Source: JAJPKK01 sp963802745
GTDB lineage: Bacteria > Pseudomonadota > Alphaproteobacteria > Rhizobiales > Xanthobacteraceae
Assembly: GCA_963802745.1 (NCBI GenBank)
Contig: CAWDKL010000079.1
Coordinates: 22,406-86,405, forward strand
Length of the DNA stretch: 64,000 nt
Direction of reading: 5' to 3'
Below the pieces are notes generated by a model. That model worked only from the letters and a program-made list of their open reading frames with translations. It did no database searches and was not told the origin of the DNA. This document shows, one piece after another, positions 27,063 to 35,299 of this stretch (its first letter is position 1; the number at the start of each line of letters is the position of its first letter). The translations under genes and the position numbers were made by a program.

Positions 27063-28355
27063 GTGAACGCTCCACTGAAGGCGATCGAAGGCCAGTCCGA
27101 TCTGGCAGCCACCATGCACCGCATCGGCGCTGCGGCCCGTGCGGCTGCGCGTACGCTTGCGCAGACGGCGGCTCCGGACAAGGAACGCGGTTTGCAGGCC
27201 ATGGCCCAGGCGGTTCGCGACGCGGCCCCTGCGATCCTGGCGGCCAACGCCGAGGACGTGGCGGAGGTCCGCAAGGCGGGCCAGACCGATGCCTTCATCG
27301 ATCGCCTAAAACTCGACCCCAAGCGGGTCGCGGCAATCGCGGACGGGATCGACGCCATCGCGGCGCTCGCCGATCCCGTCGGCGCCGTGACGGCCTCATG
27401 GGAGCGGCCGAACGGCATGCGCATCGAGCGGGTGCGGGTGCCGCTCGGCGTCATCGGGGTGATCTACGAAAGCCGGCCCAATGTCACCGCCGATGCCGGC
27501 GCGCTGGCGCTGAAGGCCGGCAATGCCGTCATCCTGCGCGGCGGGTCGGACAGTTTTCGCTCCTCGCGCGCCATCTGCGCGGCCATCGCGCAGGGCCTCA
27601 GCGCCGCCGGCCTGCCGGAAACCGCGATCCAGCTGGTGCCGACCCGGGACCGCGATGCGGTCGGCATGATGCTCGCCGGCCTCGACGGGGCGATCGACGT
27701 GATCGTGCCGCGCGGCGGCAAAAGCCTGGTGGCGCGGGTGCAGACCGAGGCGCGCCTGCCGGTGTTCGCCCATCTCGACGGCAACTGCCATGTCTATGTG
27801 GACAAGGCCGCCGATCCCGCCATGGCCAAGGCCATCGTGCTCAATTCCAAGATGCGGCGCACCGGCGTGTGCGGCGCCGCCGAGACGCTGCTGGTCCATC
27901 GCGCCGCCGCCCCGGCGCAGCTCGTGCCGCTGGTGCGCATGCTGATCGAGGCGGGCTGCGAGGTGCGCGGCGACGGCGAGACCCAGGCCGCCGACCCGCG
28001 GGTCAAGCCCGCCACCGCGGAGGACTGGGCCACCGAATATCTCGACGCCATCATCGCCGTGAAAGTCGTCGATGGAGTCGATGAGGCGATCGCCCATGTG
28101 GAGCGCTACGGCTCGCATCACACCGATGCGATCGTGACGGCGGACCCGGCCGCGGCGAAGCAATTTCTCGCCCGCGTCGATTCTGCGATCGTGCTGCACA
28201 ATGCCTCGACGCAATTCGCCGACGGCGGCGAATTCGGGTTCGGGGCCGAGATCGGGATCGCGACCGGGCGGTTGCATGCACGCGGCCCGGTGGGGGTCGA
28301 ACAGTTGACCACATTCAACTATCGTGTGCACGGAGCGGGTCAGACGCGACCTTAG
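27063..28355 (+). CDS. proA: Glutamate-5-semialdehyde dehydrogenase (gamma-glutamyl phosphate reductase)
   Basis: A 430-residue cytoplasmic enzyme, second step of proline synthesis: it reduces gamma-glutamyl phosphate with NADPH. Family marks: VPLGVIGVIYESRPNVT, ALALKAGNAVILRGGSD, VIVPRGGKSL, the catalytic Cys270 in TGVCGAAE, and GEFGFGAEIGIATGRLHARGPVG near the end. The frame is open 264 bp upstream, but GTG 27,063 begins where the family begins. It is followed after 49 bp by nadD, the usual order in Rhizobiales. proB is not in the window. Confidence 0.96.
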   Translation: MNAPLKAIEGQSDLAATMHRIGAAARAAARTLAQTAAPDKERGLQAMAQAVRDAAPAILAANAEDVAEVRKAGQTDAFIDRLKLDPKRVAAIADGIDAIAALADPVGAVTASWERPNGMRIERVRVPLGVIGVIYESRPNVTADAGALALKAGNAVILRGGSDSFRSSRAICAAIAQGLSAAGLPETAIQLVPTRDRDAVGMMLAGLDGAIDVIVPRGGKSLVARVQTEARLPVFAHLDGNCHVYVDKAADPAMAKAIVLNSKMRRTGVCGAAETLLVHRAAAPAQLVPLVRMLIEAGCEVRGDGETQAADPRVKPATAEDWATEYLDAIIAVKVVDGVDEAIAHVERYGSHHTDAIVTADPAAAKQFLARVDSAIVLHNASTQFADGGEFGFGAEIGIATGRLHARGPVGVEQLTTFNYRVHGAGQTRP

Positions 28356-28404
28356 ACGGCGGCACCCGGCGCCGTCACCCGGCGCACCGTCTCCCGGAGC
28401 CACC

Positions 28405-29061
28405 GTGAAACCCCGCGACGCCGCCGCGCCTGTCCCGCGCTACCGTATCCCACCGCACCACCCCGGGCAGCGCATCGGGCTGTTCGGCGGCACCTTCGAT
28501 CCCGTCCATGAGGCGCATTTGGCGGCCTCGTTGCTGGCGCTGAAGCGCCTGCGGCTCGACCGTGTCTGGTGGCTGGTGACGCCCGGCAACCCGCTCAAGG
28601 ACACCAGCGGCCTGGCGCCGCTCGACCTGCGCGTGGCGGCGGCACGCGCGATGACGCCCGATCCGCGCATCGTCGTGACCGGTGTGGAAGCCGAACTCGG
28701 CGTGCGCTACTCCTATGACACCATCCGGCATCTGGTGGAGCGCTGCCAGGGCGTCCATTTCGTCTGGATCATGGGGGCAGACAATCTGCGCAGCTTCCAC
28801 CGCTGGCAAAGGTGGCGCGGGATCGCGGCGCTGGTGCCGATCGTGGTGGTGGATCGCTTGGGCCCCAGTCTTTACGCCATGGGCAGTGTCGCGGCGCATG
28901 CGCTGGGGCGCTGGCGGGTGCCGGAACGTGCGGCCGCCGGGCTCCCCGGCCGGGCGCCGCCTGCCTGGTCGTTTCTGCATGGGCTGAAGTCGCCACTGTC
29001 CTCCACCGAACTGCGGGCGCGCCGGCAGTCGCAAAATTGTCGTCCAAATGGAGACATATAG
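28405..29061 (+). CDS. nadD: Nicotinate-nucleotide adenylyltransferase
   Basis: A 218-residue enzyme that joins ATP and nicotinate mononucleotide to make deamido-NAD. The nucleotide-binding motif GGTFDPVHEAHL is at residues 28-39, and the second motif SSTELRAR is near the end. FVWIMGADNLRSFHRW is the family's central segment. The start GTG 28,405 is chosen because earlier codons in the frame lie in the proA tail region. Part of the proA-nadD-rsfS run. Confidence 0.93.
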   Translation: MKPRDAAAPVPRYRIPPHHPGQRIGLFGGTFDPVHEAHLAASLLALKRLRLDRVWWLVTPGNPLKDTSGLAPLDLRVAAARAMTPDPRIVVTGVEAELGVRYSYDTIRHLVERCQGVHFVWIMGADNLRSFHRWQRWRGIAALVPIVVVDRLGPSLYAMGSVAAHALGRWRVPERAAAGLPGRAPPAWSFLHGLKSPLSSTELRARRQSQNCRPNGDI

Positions 29062-29105
29062 GCGCGTCATACTGGCATCGTCGGAGTGATTCGCAACGGG
29101 AGTTG

Positions 29106-29693
29106 ATGACGCACGTGGACGGACAACTGAAGCGGCCGGAACGCGATTCCCTGAAATTTTTGCCCCGAAACGCCGGGGATGATCGCAAATCAGTTGAATC
29201 CGCCGACGAAAACCACATATCCTGCGGGGGTGGCCCCGGGCAGGGTGCCCGGGACGGCGGAACCGGAAGGGAAGGACCACTGTCCACTGTCGCAGTTTTG
29301 CGGACCGGCGAACAGGCCGCGTCCCACATCGTCTCCAAGCCGCGTCCTGACGCCGCGGAGACGCTTCGTATCGTCCTCGCCCGCCTCGACGACATGAAGG
29401 CCGAGGATGTGACGCGCATCGATCTGCGCAATCGATCCCCCATCGGCGACTACCTGGTGATCGCCTCCGGACGGTCCAACCGTCACGTCGGCTCGATCGC
29501 CGACCGCGTGATCGAGGGACTTCGCGAGGGCGGCCTTACCGGCATCAGGGTCGAAGGCATGCCGCATTGCGACTGGGTGCTGATCGACGCCGGCGATGTC
29601 ATCGTCCACGTGTTCCGGCCGGAAGTCCGCGCCTTCTACGCCATCGAGAAGATGTGGTCGCACCGCGGGCCAAGTCTGCACCCGGTGAGCTGA
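29106..29693 (+). CDS. rsfS: Ribosome silencing factor (Iojap/YbeB family)
   Basis: The protein binds ribosomal protein uL14 and blocks joining of the subunits in slow growth. The conserved domain starts near 29,355 (ETLRIVLARLDDMKAEDV) and includes DLRNRSPIGDYLVIASGRSNRHVGSIAD, GMPHCDWVLIDAGDVIVHVF and REVRAFYAIEKMW-like sequence at the end. ATG 29,106 gives 195 residues, longer than usual (about 110-150). A TTG at 29,297 or a CTG at 29,281 behind GGGAAGGA would give a normal length. The gene is intact; only the start is uncertain. rlmH, which usually follows in Rhizobiales, is absent. Confidence 0.9.
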   Translation: MTHVDGQLKRPERDSLKFLPRNAGDDRKSVESADENHISCGGGPGQGARDGGTGREGPLSTVAVLRTGEQAASHIVSKPRPDAAETLRIVLARLDDMKAEDVTRIDLRNRSPIGDYLVIASGRSNRHVGSIADRVIEGLREGGLTGIRVEGMPHCDWVLIDAGDVIVHVFRPEVRAFYAIEKMWSHRGPSLHPVS

Positions 29694-29906
29694 CAAGCGT
29701 CGATTCGCTCCAGCGTCCATTGCGCCTCGGGATCGTCCGCGATCTCGTGCGGCAGCGGGAAGTCATCGCGATCGCCCTATTCCCACGAAGCCCCCGCACA
29801 GGTAGGCTGAAAGCGCTCGCGCGGCTGCAATTTCGGTGTTGCAGCGCCAGCGAATTCGGCCGCGGCGCGGCGGATCGCGGGCGGCGGGCGACGACGGAGG
29901 ACGATC

Positions 29907-31424
29907 ATGGACGAGCTTCTGCCACATGAGATGCCTGAGGGGCCGGGACATTCGCGCCGTCTATTCCTTCGGCAATGCGTAACCGCGGGCGCCGCGGTGG
30001 CGGCGCTGCCGGCCTTCGCGCAGCAGAACCCGGAGCGCCCGGCGGCAGGCAATAGCCCCTCCGGCCGCGGCTCGGTGGCGGGGACGCTGGCGGACTACGC
30101 CGTCAAGCTGCGCTACGAGGATCTGCCGCCGGATGTGGTCCGAACCGTCAAACGCACCATTTTGGACACGATCGGCTGCGCCATCGGCGGCTATGAGGCC
30201 GGACCGAGCCAAATCGCGGTGAAACTGGCCGCCGGCGTCACCGCCACACCAAGCGCGACCGTCTTTTGCAGCGGCATCAAGACCAGCCTCGATCGCGCGG
30301 TGTTCGCCAATGGCGTGATGATCCGCTATCTGGATTTCAACGACGGCTACATCACCCCGAAAGGCGGCGGCCACCCGAGCGACACGCTGGCCGCCCTCAT
30401 CCCCTGTGCCGAGATTTCCGGGCGCAGCGGGCGCGATCTCATCGTCGCAACCGCGGTCGCCTACGAGGCGTTCTGCAAGGTCGCCGACGTGCTCGACACC
30501 CGGGGACTGGGCCTCGACCAGTCGACCATCCTGGGGCTCGCAAGTCTCGTCGGTGCCAGCCGGCTCTTGGGGCTCACGCGGGAGCAGATGGTTCACGCCA
30601 TCGGCATCACGGTCGGCGGCAATACCGCGCTCAACCAGGGCCGCGTCGGCACATTGTCCAATTGGAAGGACTTTCGCTTCAGCGCGGAAGCGAGCCGCAA
30701 GGCGATCTTCTCGGCGCAGCTCGCGCAGGCTGGCATGACCGGCCCCAGCGCCATTTTCGAAGGACCATCCGGGTTCTTCAACACCATCAGCCGAAAGCCC
30801 TTCGACCTGCCGCCGCTCGGCGAACCGTTCGGCATCATGCGGGCCTTCACCAAGCGCTTCCCGCTCGGACAGTATTCGCAAACCGTCGCCGAGGCCGCTT
30901 CGCAGGCGCGTTCGGCATTCGCCAATCCGGACGACATCCGCGAGGTCAATATCCGGGTCAGCCAAAATGCCATCAAGGTCATGGCCGACAGCCCGGATAA
31001 ATGGCGGCCGCAAAGCCACGAAACCGCCGACCACAGCATGCCCTATGCGGCGGCAGTCGTGCTGATGTACGGCACCATCGACGACCACTACTACGAAGAC
31101 CCGTATTTGCACGACCCGCGCCTGCTCGATCTCGTCGGCCGGGTGCGCTGCATCCCGTCGGCGGAGGCCGATGTCCACGAAAAGGACTACAATCTGTGCG
31201 ACCTTGAGGTCGTGCTGAACTCCGGGGCGCGGAAGTCGGTCCGGGTCGAATACCACCGCGGCCACCCGAAGAATCCGATGACCGACGCCGAAATGGAGGA
31301 GAAGTTCCGCTTGCTGGCGCGCAAGCAGCTGTCCGCGGAACGGATCGATGCCTTGCTGCGGCAGTTGTGGGCGCTGGAGGATCTGCCGAAGGCCGCCACG
31401 CTGGTCGAGATGACGAGGGTATAG
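29907..31424 (+). CDS. MmgE/PrpD family protein, Tat-exported
   Basis: A 505-residue protein with a twin-arginine-like leader (SRRLFLRQCVTAGAAVAALPAFA) and a MmgE/PrpD fold, the family of 2-methylcitrate dehydratase and cis-aconitate decarboxylase. Recognisable stretches: VKRTILDTIGCAIGGYEAGPS, ANGVMIRYLDFNDGY, GGHPSDTLAALIPCAE, HAIGITVGGNTALNQ, KRFPLGQYSQT and ETADHSMPYAAAVVLMYG. PrpD enzymes are cytoplasmic in propionate catabolism; a Tat leader and the lack of prpBC nearby point to a different, unknown substrate. The start ATG follows GGAGGA. Confidence 0.88.
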   Translation: MDELLPHEMPEGPGHSRRLFLRQCVTAGAAVAALPAFAQQNPERPAAGNSPSGRGSVAGTLADYAVKLRYEDLPPDVVRTVKRTILDTIGCAIGGYEAGPSQIAVKLAAGVTATPSATVFCSGIKTSLDRAVFANGVMIRYLDFNDGYITPKGGGHPSDTLAALIPCAEISGRSGRDLIVATAVAYEAFCKVADVLDTRGLGLDQSTILGLASLVGASRLLGLTREQMVHAIGITVGGNTALNQGRVGTLSNWKDFRFSAEASRKAIFSAQLAQAGMTGPSAIFEGPSGFFNTISRKPFDLPPLGEPFGIMRAFTKRFPLGQYSQTVAEAASQARSAFANPDDIREVNIRVSQNAIKVMADSPDKWRPQSHETADHSMPYAAAVVLMYGTIDDHYYEDPYLHDPRLLDLVGRVRCIPSAEADVHEKDYNLCDLEVVLNSGARKSVRVEYHRGHPKNPMTDAEMEEKFRLLARKQLSAERIDALLRQLWALEDLPKAATLVEMTRV

Positions 31425-31561
31425 CTCGCGCGCGGCATTCCTAAACCGAGGGCCGACGAACGGCCGCTTCAGCCTCCGTTCATCGCGGTCGGCGGATCAT
31501 GGTTGACGTATCGGGCCGTGCAACGGTTCGGCGTCGCGTGTCGTTACCACAGGTGGATTCG

Positions 31562-33110
31562 ATGTCTCGGTTCCTCCGCGTTGCTTTGCTGCTCGCCGCG
31601 CCGGCGCTCGCAACCGGCGCCGTGATCGCTACCGCTGCCCCGCCGGCACAAATCAGCGCCACCGACCTGGCGCTGCTCAATCGGTTGACCTGGGGCGCGA
31701 ACGAATCGGCCGCCGCCGAGTTTGCCGCGCTCGGCCGCGACCGCTGGATCGATCGCCAGCTGCATCCCGGCGGCAAGGATAGGCTTCCGGCCGCCGCCGA
31801 GGCCCAGATCGCCGCCATGCCGATCACGATGCGGCCGCTGGCGGAACTCGGCCCCGCGATGGCGGCGATGGGCCGCACCGCCAATCAGATTCCGGACCCG
31901 GAGCTGAAAAAGGCCAGCCAGCAAGCCTTTCAGCAGGCTATGAACGAACTGGGCCGGCAGGCGATCGCCCGCAGTCTGCTGCGCGATCTCTATTCGCCGG
32001 ATCAGCTGCGCGAGAAAATGACGTGGTTCTGGTTCAACCACTTCAACGTGCACATGGCCAAGGCGGATATCCGCGCGACGATTGCGGATTTCGAAGACCA
32101 CGCCTTGCGCCCCCATGCGCTCGGCCGGTTCCGGGATTTGCTGGGCGCGACCGCGACCCATCCGGCCATGCTGCAATATCTCGACAATGCCGCCAATGCG
32201 AAGGGCCACCTCAACGAGAATTATGCGCGCGAGATCATGGAACTGCACACCATGGGGGTCGGCTCCGGCTACACCCAGGAGGACGTCCAGGAACTGGCCC
32301 GCATCCTCACCGGCGTCGGCGTCAATTTTCAGCCGGCGGATGCCGAACACATGCCAAAAGTCGGCATACTGGCGCAGCCCGACTATGTCCGCAACGGAGT
32401 GTTCGAGTTCAATCCGGGCCGCCATGACTACAGCATCAAGCATTTCCTCGGTCATACCATCGAGGGGCGCGGGTTCGCGGAGGTCAATGAAGCGCTCGAT
32501 ATCTTGGCGCGGCATCCGGCGACCGCCACCTATGTGTCGCGCAAGATCGCCACGTTCTTCGTGTCCGACGCGCCGCCCGACGCGCTGGTGCGGCGCATGG
32601 CGGAGGCGTTTCGCAGCACCGATGGCGACATCGCCAAGGTACTCCTCGTCATGGTTAAGTCGCCGGAATTTACGGCGTCGCTTCAGGCCAGGGACAAGTA
32701 CAAGGACGCCATGCAGTTCGTACTGTCGGCGCTGCGGCTCGCCTATGACGGCAAGGTGATCCTCAACACGGCGCCGATCCAGGGCTGGCTCAACCGGCTT
32801 GGCGAGGGGCTTTACAACCACCCGACTCCGGACGGCTATCCGCTCACGGCGGCGGCCTGGAACTCCTCCGGCCAGATGACGACGCGCTTCGAGATCGCGC
32901 GGCAGATCGGGGCCAATCCCGGCGGCCTGTTCAAGCCCGGCCATGCCGGACGGCACCGAACACCCCGCATTCCCACAGATCGCCAGCGCGCTCTATTTCA
33001 ATGTGGTGCAGCAAACGCTCGGCGCGGCGACGCGCACCGCGCTCGACCAGGCGGGCTCGCCGCAGGAATGGAACGCACTGTTCCTGTCGTCCCCGGAGTT
33101 CATGCGATGA
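31562..33110 (+). CDS. DUF1800 family exported protein (one frameshift)
   Basis: An exported protein with a signal peptide (FLRVALLLAAPALATGAVIATAA) and the DUF1800 domain: LLNRLTWGANESAAAEF, LREKMTWFWFNHFNV, HPAMLQYLDNA, NENYAREIMELHTMGV, YTQEDVQELARILTG, DYSIKHFLGHTIEG and TPDGYPLTAAAWNSSGQM. The frame is lost near 32,935; the expected tail (GTEHPAFPQIASALYF, ending SSPEFMR) continues in the next frame to 33,110. Corrected length is about 515 residues. DUF1800 genes normally pair with a DUF1501 gene, which is missing here. Function unknown. Confidence 0.85.
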
Positions 33111-33235
33111 GGGGGCCCCTCCGCCCACGTTGACTGCGCAGCCCCGCGCGCGCAATCTGCCGTCCGCACAGCACGCTGGTGCTTCAGAGCCGGACGCACC
33201 GGCCATGACAATCCAAGCCGAGGAGGGCGCCGATT

Positions 33236-34084
33236 ATGGATTCGATCAGACGCACGATACTCACCACGGGCGCCGCCGCGACGGCGATGGCCACGGTGCC
33301 GCGCGTGCTCGCGCAAGGCGGGCAGGCCGGCATGCGCTTCTACGAACGCGGCCCCGTCCGCATCCACTACGATGAGGCCGGCTCCGGCTTCCCGCTGCTG
33401 ATCATCGCCGGCGGCGGCTTGAACTCGACCATGGCCGGCTTGGCCCGCGGGCCTTTCGACGCAATCGGGGAGTTCAAGGGCGAGTACCGCTGCGTCGCGT
33501 CGGACTTGCGCAATGCCGTCAGCGGTTTTTCCACCGGCCCGCTGGAGGTGGACCGGCCGTGGGATTCCTACACCGATGACCATCTCGGCCTGATGGATCA
33601 TCTCGGCATCGACAAGTTCATGGTGATGGGCTTCTGCATCGGCGGCCCGCTGGTTTGGAACCTGTTGCGGCGGGCGCCCAATCGCATCGTCGCCGCCGTG
33701 CTGGCGCAGCCGAGCGGGTCGCGCCCGGAAATGCGCGACCTGTTCTACGAAGGCAATATGAAGACCTGGGGTCCGCCGCTGGTCGCCAAGCGGCCCGACC
33801 TCAATATGGAGACGGTCGATAAATTCCTGACCAAAATGTACCGCACCAACCCGGATTTCGTGTTTACGGTGACGCGGGATTTCGTGCGCAACTGCCAGAC
33901 GCCCGTCCTGATCCTCCCCGACGATATCCCGGCGCACCCGTACGCGGTCGCCATGGAGGCCGCGATGCTGGCGCCGAAGGCCGAAGTGAGCATGTATCCG
34001 TGGAAGGATCCGCCGGCGCGCATTCCGCTGGCGGTGCGGCAAATCCGCTCGTTCCTGCGCGCACATCGGCTTGCCGCCGCGTAG
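33236..34084 (+). CDS. Exported alpha/beta hydrolase with cysteine in the nucleophile position
   Basis: A 282-residue protein with a Tat-like leader (SIRRTILTTGAAATAMATVPRVLA). The hydrolase fold shows VRIHYDEAGSGFPLLIIAGGG (oxyanion region) and DHLGIDKFMVMGFCIGG (nucleophile elbow with Cys134 instead of Ser). DDIPAHPYAVAMEAAMLAP is in the acid region. A cysteine at this place occurs in dienelactone hydrolase-like enzymes, but the rest is closer to haloperoxidase/lipase-like members. A His partner is not obvious in the C-terminal 40 residues (RSFLRAHRLAAA). Substrate unknown. Confidence 0.8.
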   Translation: MDSIRRTILTTGAAATAMATVPRVLAQGGQAGMRFYERGPVRIHYDEAGSGFPLLIIAGGGLNSTMAGLARGPFDAIGEFKGEYRCVASDLRNAVSGFSTGPLEVDRPWDSYTDDHLGLMDHLGIDKFMVMGFCIGGPLVWNLLRRAPNRIVAAVLAQPSGSRPEMRDLFYEGNMKTWGPPLVAKRPDLNMETVDKFLTKMYRTNPDFVFTVTRDFVRNCQTPVLILPDDIPAHPYAVAMEAAMLAPKAEVSMYPWKDPPARIPLAVRQIRSFLRAHRLAAA

Positions 34085-34336
34085 ACAACCGCGATATCCG
34101 CCGGCATCGCGAAACGCGCCGGCATCGCGAAGCGCGCCGGGGTGCGCGCGTCCCCTCTCCCCGCGGCGTTCTTCACGCCGTGGGGAGAGGGCTAGGGTGA
34201 GGGGCAGGGGCACGTGAGGGATTTTGCCCGCTGCGACAGCAGCGACCGGGCCATCGGTCCGTGCTGGCACCTGCCCCTCACCCCGGCCCTCTCCCCATCG
34301 TGAAGGACGATGGGGAGAGGGGGGCGTGCGTGCCCG

Positions 34337-34518
34337 TTACGGGAGTGCGAGGCCGGCCGGGGTGGCGGGGTCGGCGATGGCGCGCAGGATGGTTGCCACG
34401 ATCAGCCAATGCTCGCGGTCCAAGGAGGTGCACAGCGCGTCCTCGTCGCGCTCGCCGTCGAGGATGCGGCGCACCGCGCCGGCCAGGTTGGTCCGGCCGC
34501 GCTCCAGCAGCAGGGGGC
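34337..34518 (-). pseudogene. 3' remnant of a lost gene (tandem copy 1)
   Basis: The minus strand reads LLLERGRTNLAGAVRRILDGE, then RDEDALCTSLDREHWLIVATILRAIADP and a stop at 34,337-34,339. Two further copies are at 34,707-34,893 and 35,090-35,214. The segment resembles the C-terminal tail that follows TPRs in some large bacterial conflict proteins (ILDGERDxxAL...DxxIVxxIL), but that is an impression only. The 5' part of the original gene is gone. Confidence 0.5.
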
Positions 34519-34706
34519 GCGCGCGTCCCCTCTCCCCGCGGCGTTCTTCACGCCGTGGGGAGAGGGCTAGGGTGAGGGGCAGGGGCGCGTGAGGGCTTTT
34601 GCCCGCTGCGACAGCAGCGATCGCTCCATCGGTCCGCGCGCACCCCTGCCCCTCACCCCGGCCCTCTCCCCATCGTGAAGGACGATGGGGAGAGGGGGCG
34701 TGCGGG

Positions 34707-34893
34707 TTAGGGGTCCGGCGGGGGCGCGAGGTCGGCCGGGGCGGCGGGGTCGGCGATGGCGCGCAGGATGGTTGCCACGATCAGCCAATCTTCGAAGTCC
34801 AAGGAGGTGCACAGCGCGTCCTCGTCGCGCTCGCCGTCGAGGATGCGGCGCACCGCGCCGGCCAGGTTGGTCCGGCCGCGCTCCAGCAGCAGG
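34707..34893 (-). pseudogene. 3' remnant of a lost gene (tandem copy 2)
   Basis: Same reading as copy 1, with SLDFEDWLIVATIL in place of SLDREHWLIVATIL, ending ADLAPPPDP at the stop 34,707. Confidence 0.5.
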
Positions 34894-35089
34894 GGATGCG
34901 CGCATCCCCTCTCCCCGCGGCGTTCTTCACGCCGTGGGGAGAGGGCTAGGGTGAGGGGCAGGGGCGCGTGAGGGCTTTTGCCCGCTGCGACAGCTGCGAT
35001 CGGTCCATCGGTCCGTGCTCGCACCTGCCCCTCACCCCAACCCTCTCCCCATCGTGAAGGACGATGGGGAGAGGGGGCGTGCGTGCCCG

Positions 35090-35214
35090 CTACGGGGGCG
35101 CGAGGGCGGCCGGGGTGGCGGGGTCGGCGATGGCGCGCAGGATGGTTGCCACGATCAGCCAATCTTCGAAGTCCAAGGAGATGCGTAGCGCGTCCTCGTC
35201 GCGCTCGCCGTCGG
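35090..35214 (-). pseudogene. 3' remnant of a lost gene (tandem copy 3, truncated)
   Basis: Reads DGERDEDALRISLDFEDW then LIVATILRAIADPATPAALAPP and a stop at 35,090-35,092. It is cut at 35,214, 85 bp before the divergent start of the TIR-NTPase-TPR gene, so the truncation point and the new gene's promoter coincide. Confidence 0.5.
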
Positions 35215-35299
35215 GGGGCCGGCCGGGGCTGCTTGCGCCCTTTCGCGCGCGGTCATTTGGGCATAGAGTGCCGGCGTTTCCCAGCGCAGGCAGCCCATC

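Larger units (their letters stand above)
34146..35214. repeat. Three tandem copies of a ~377-bp unit
   Basis: Units begin at about 34,151, 34,526 and 34,905 (spacing 375 and 379 bp); the third is cut at 35,214. Each unit has a CTCTCCCCGCGGCGTTCTTC / GGGGAGAGGG hairpin, a spacer (CCCGCTGCGACAGC), a second hairpin of the ATCGTGAAGGACGAT type, and about 180 bp of former coding sequence on the minus strand. The copies differ by few bases, so the amplification is recent. Together with flanking bases it fills 34,085-35,299; no intact gene lies there. Confidence 0.85.

Noticed and set aside
34085..35299. Plus-strand frames of 86-122 codons repeated three times
   Set aside because: They run through hairpins and the antisense of the gene-tail remnants. 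Their Arg/Pro/Ser-rich sequence is typical of GC-rich non-coding DNA.
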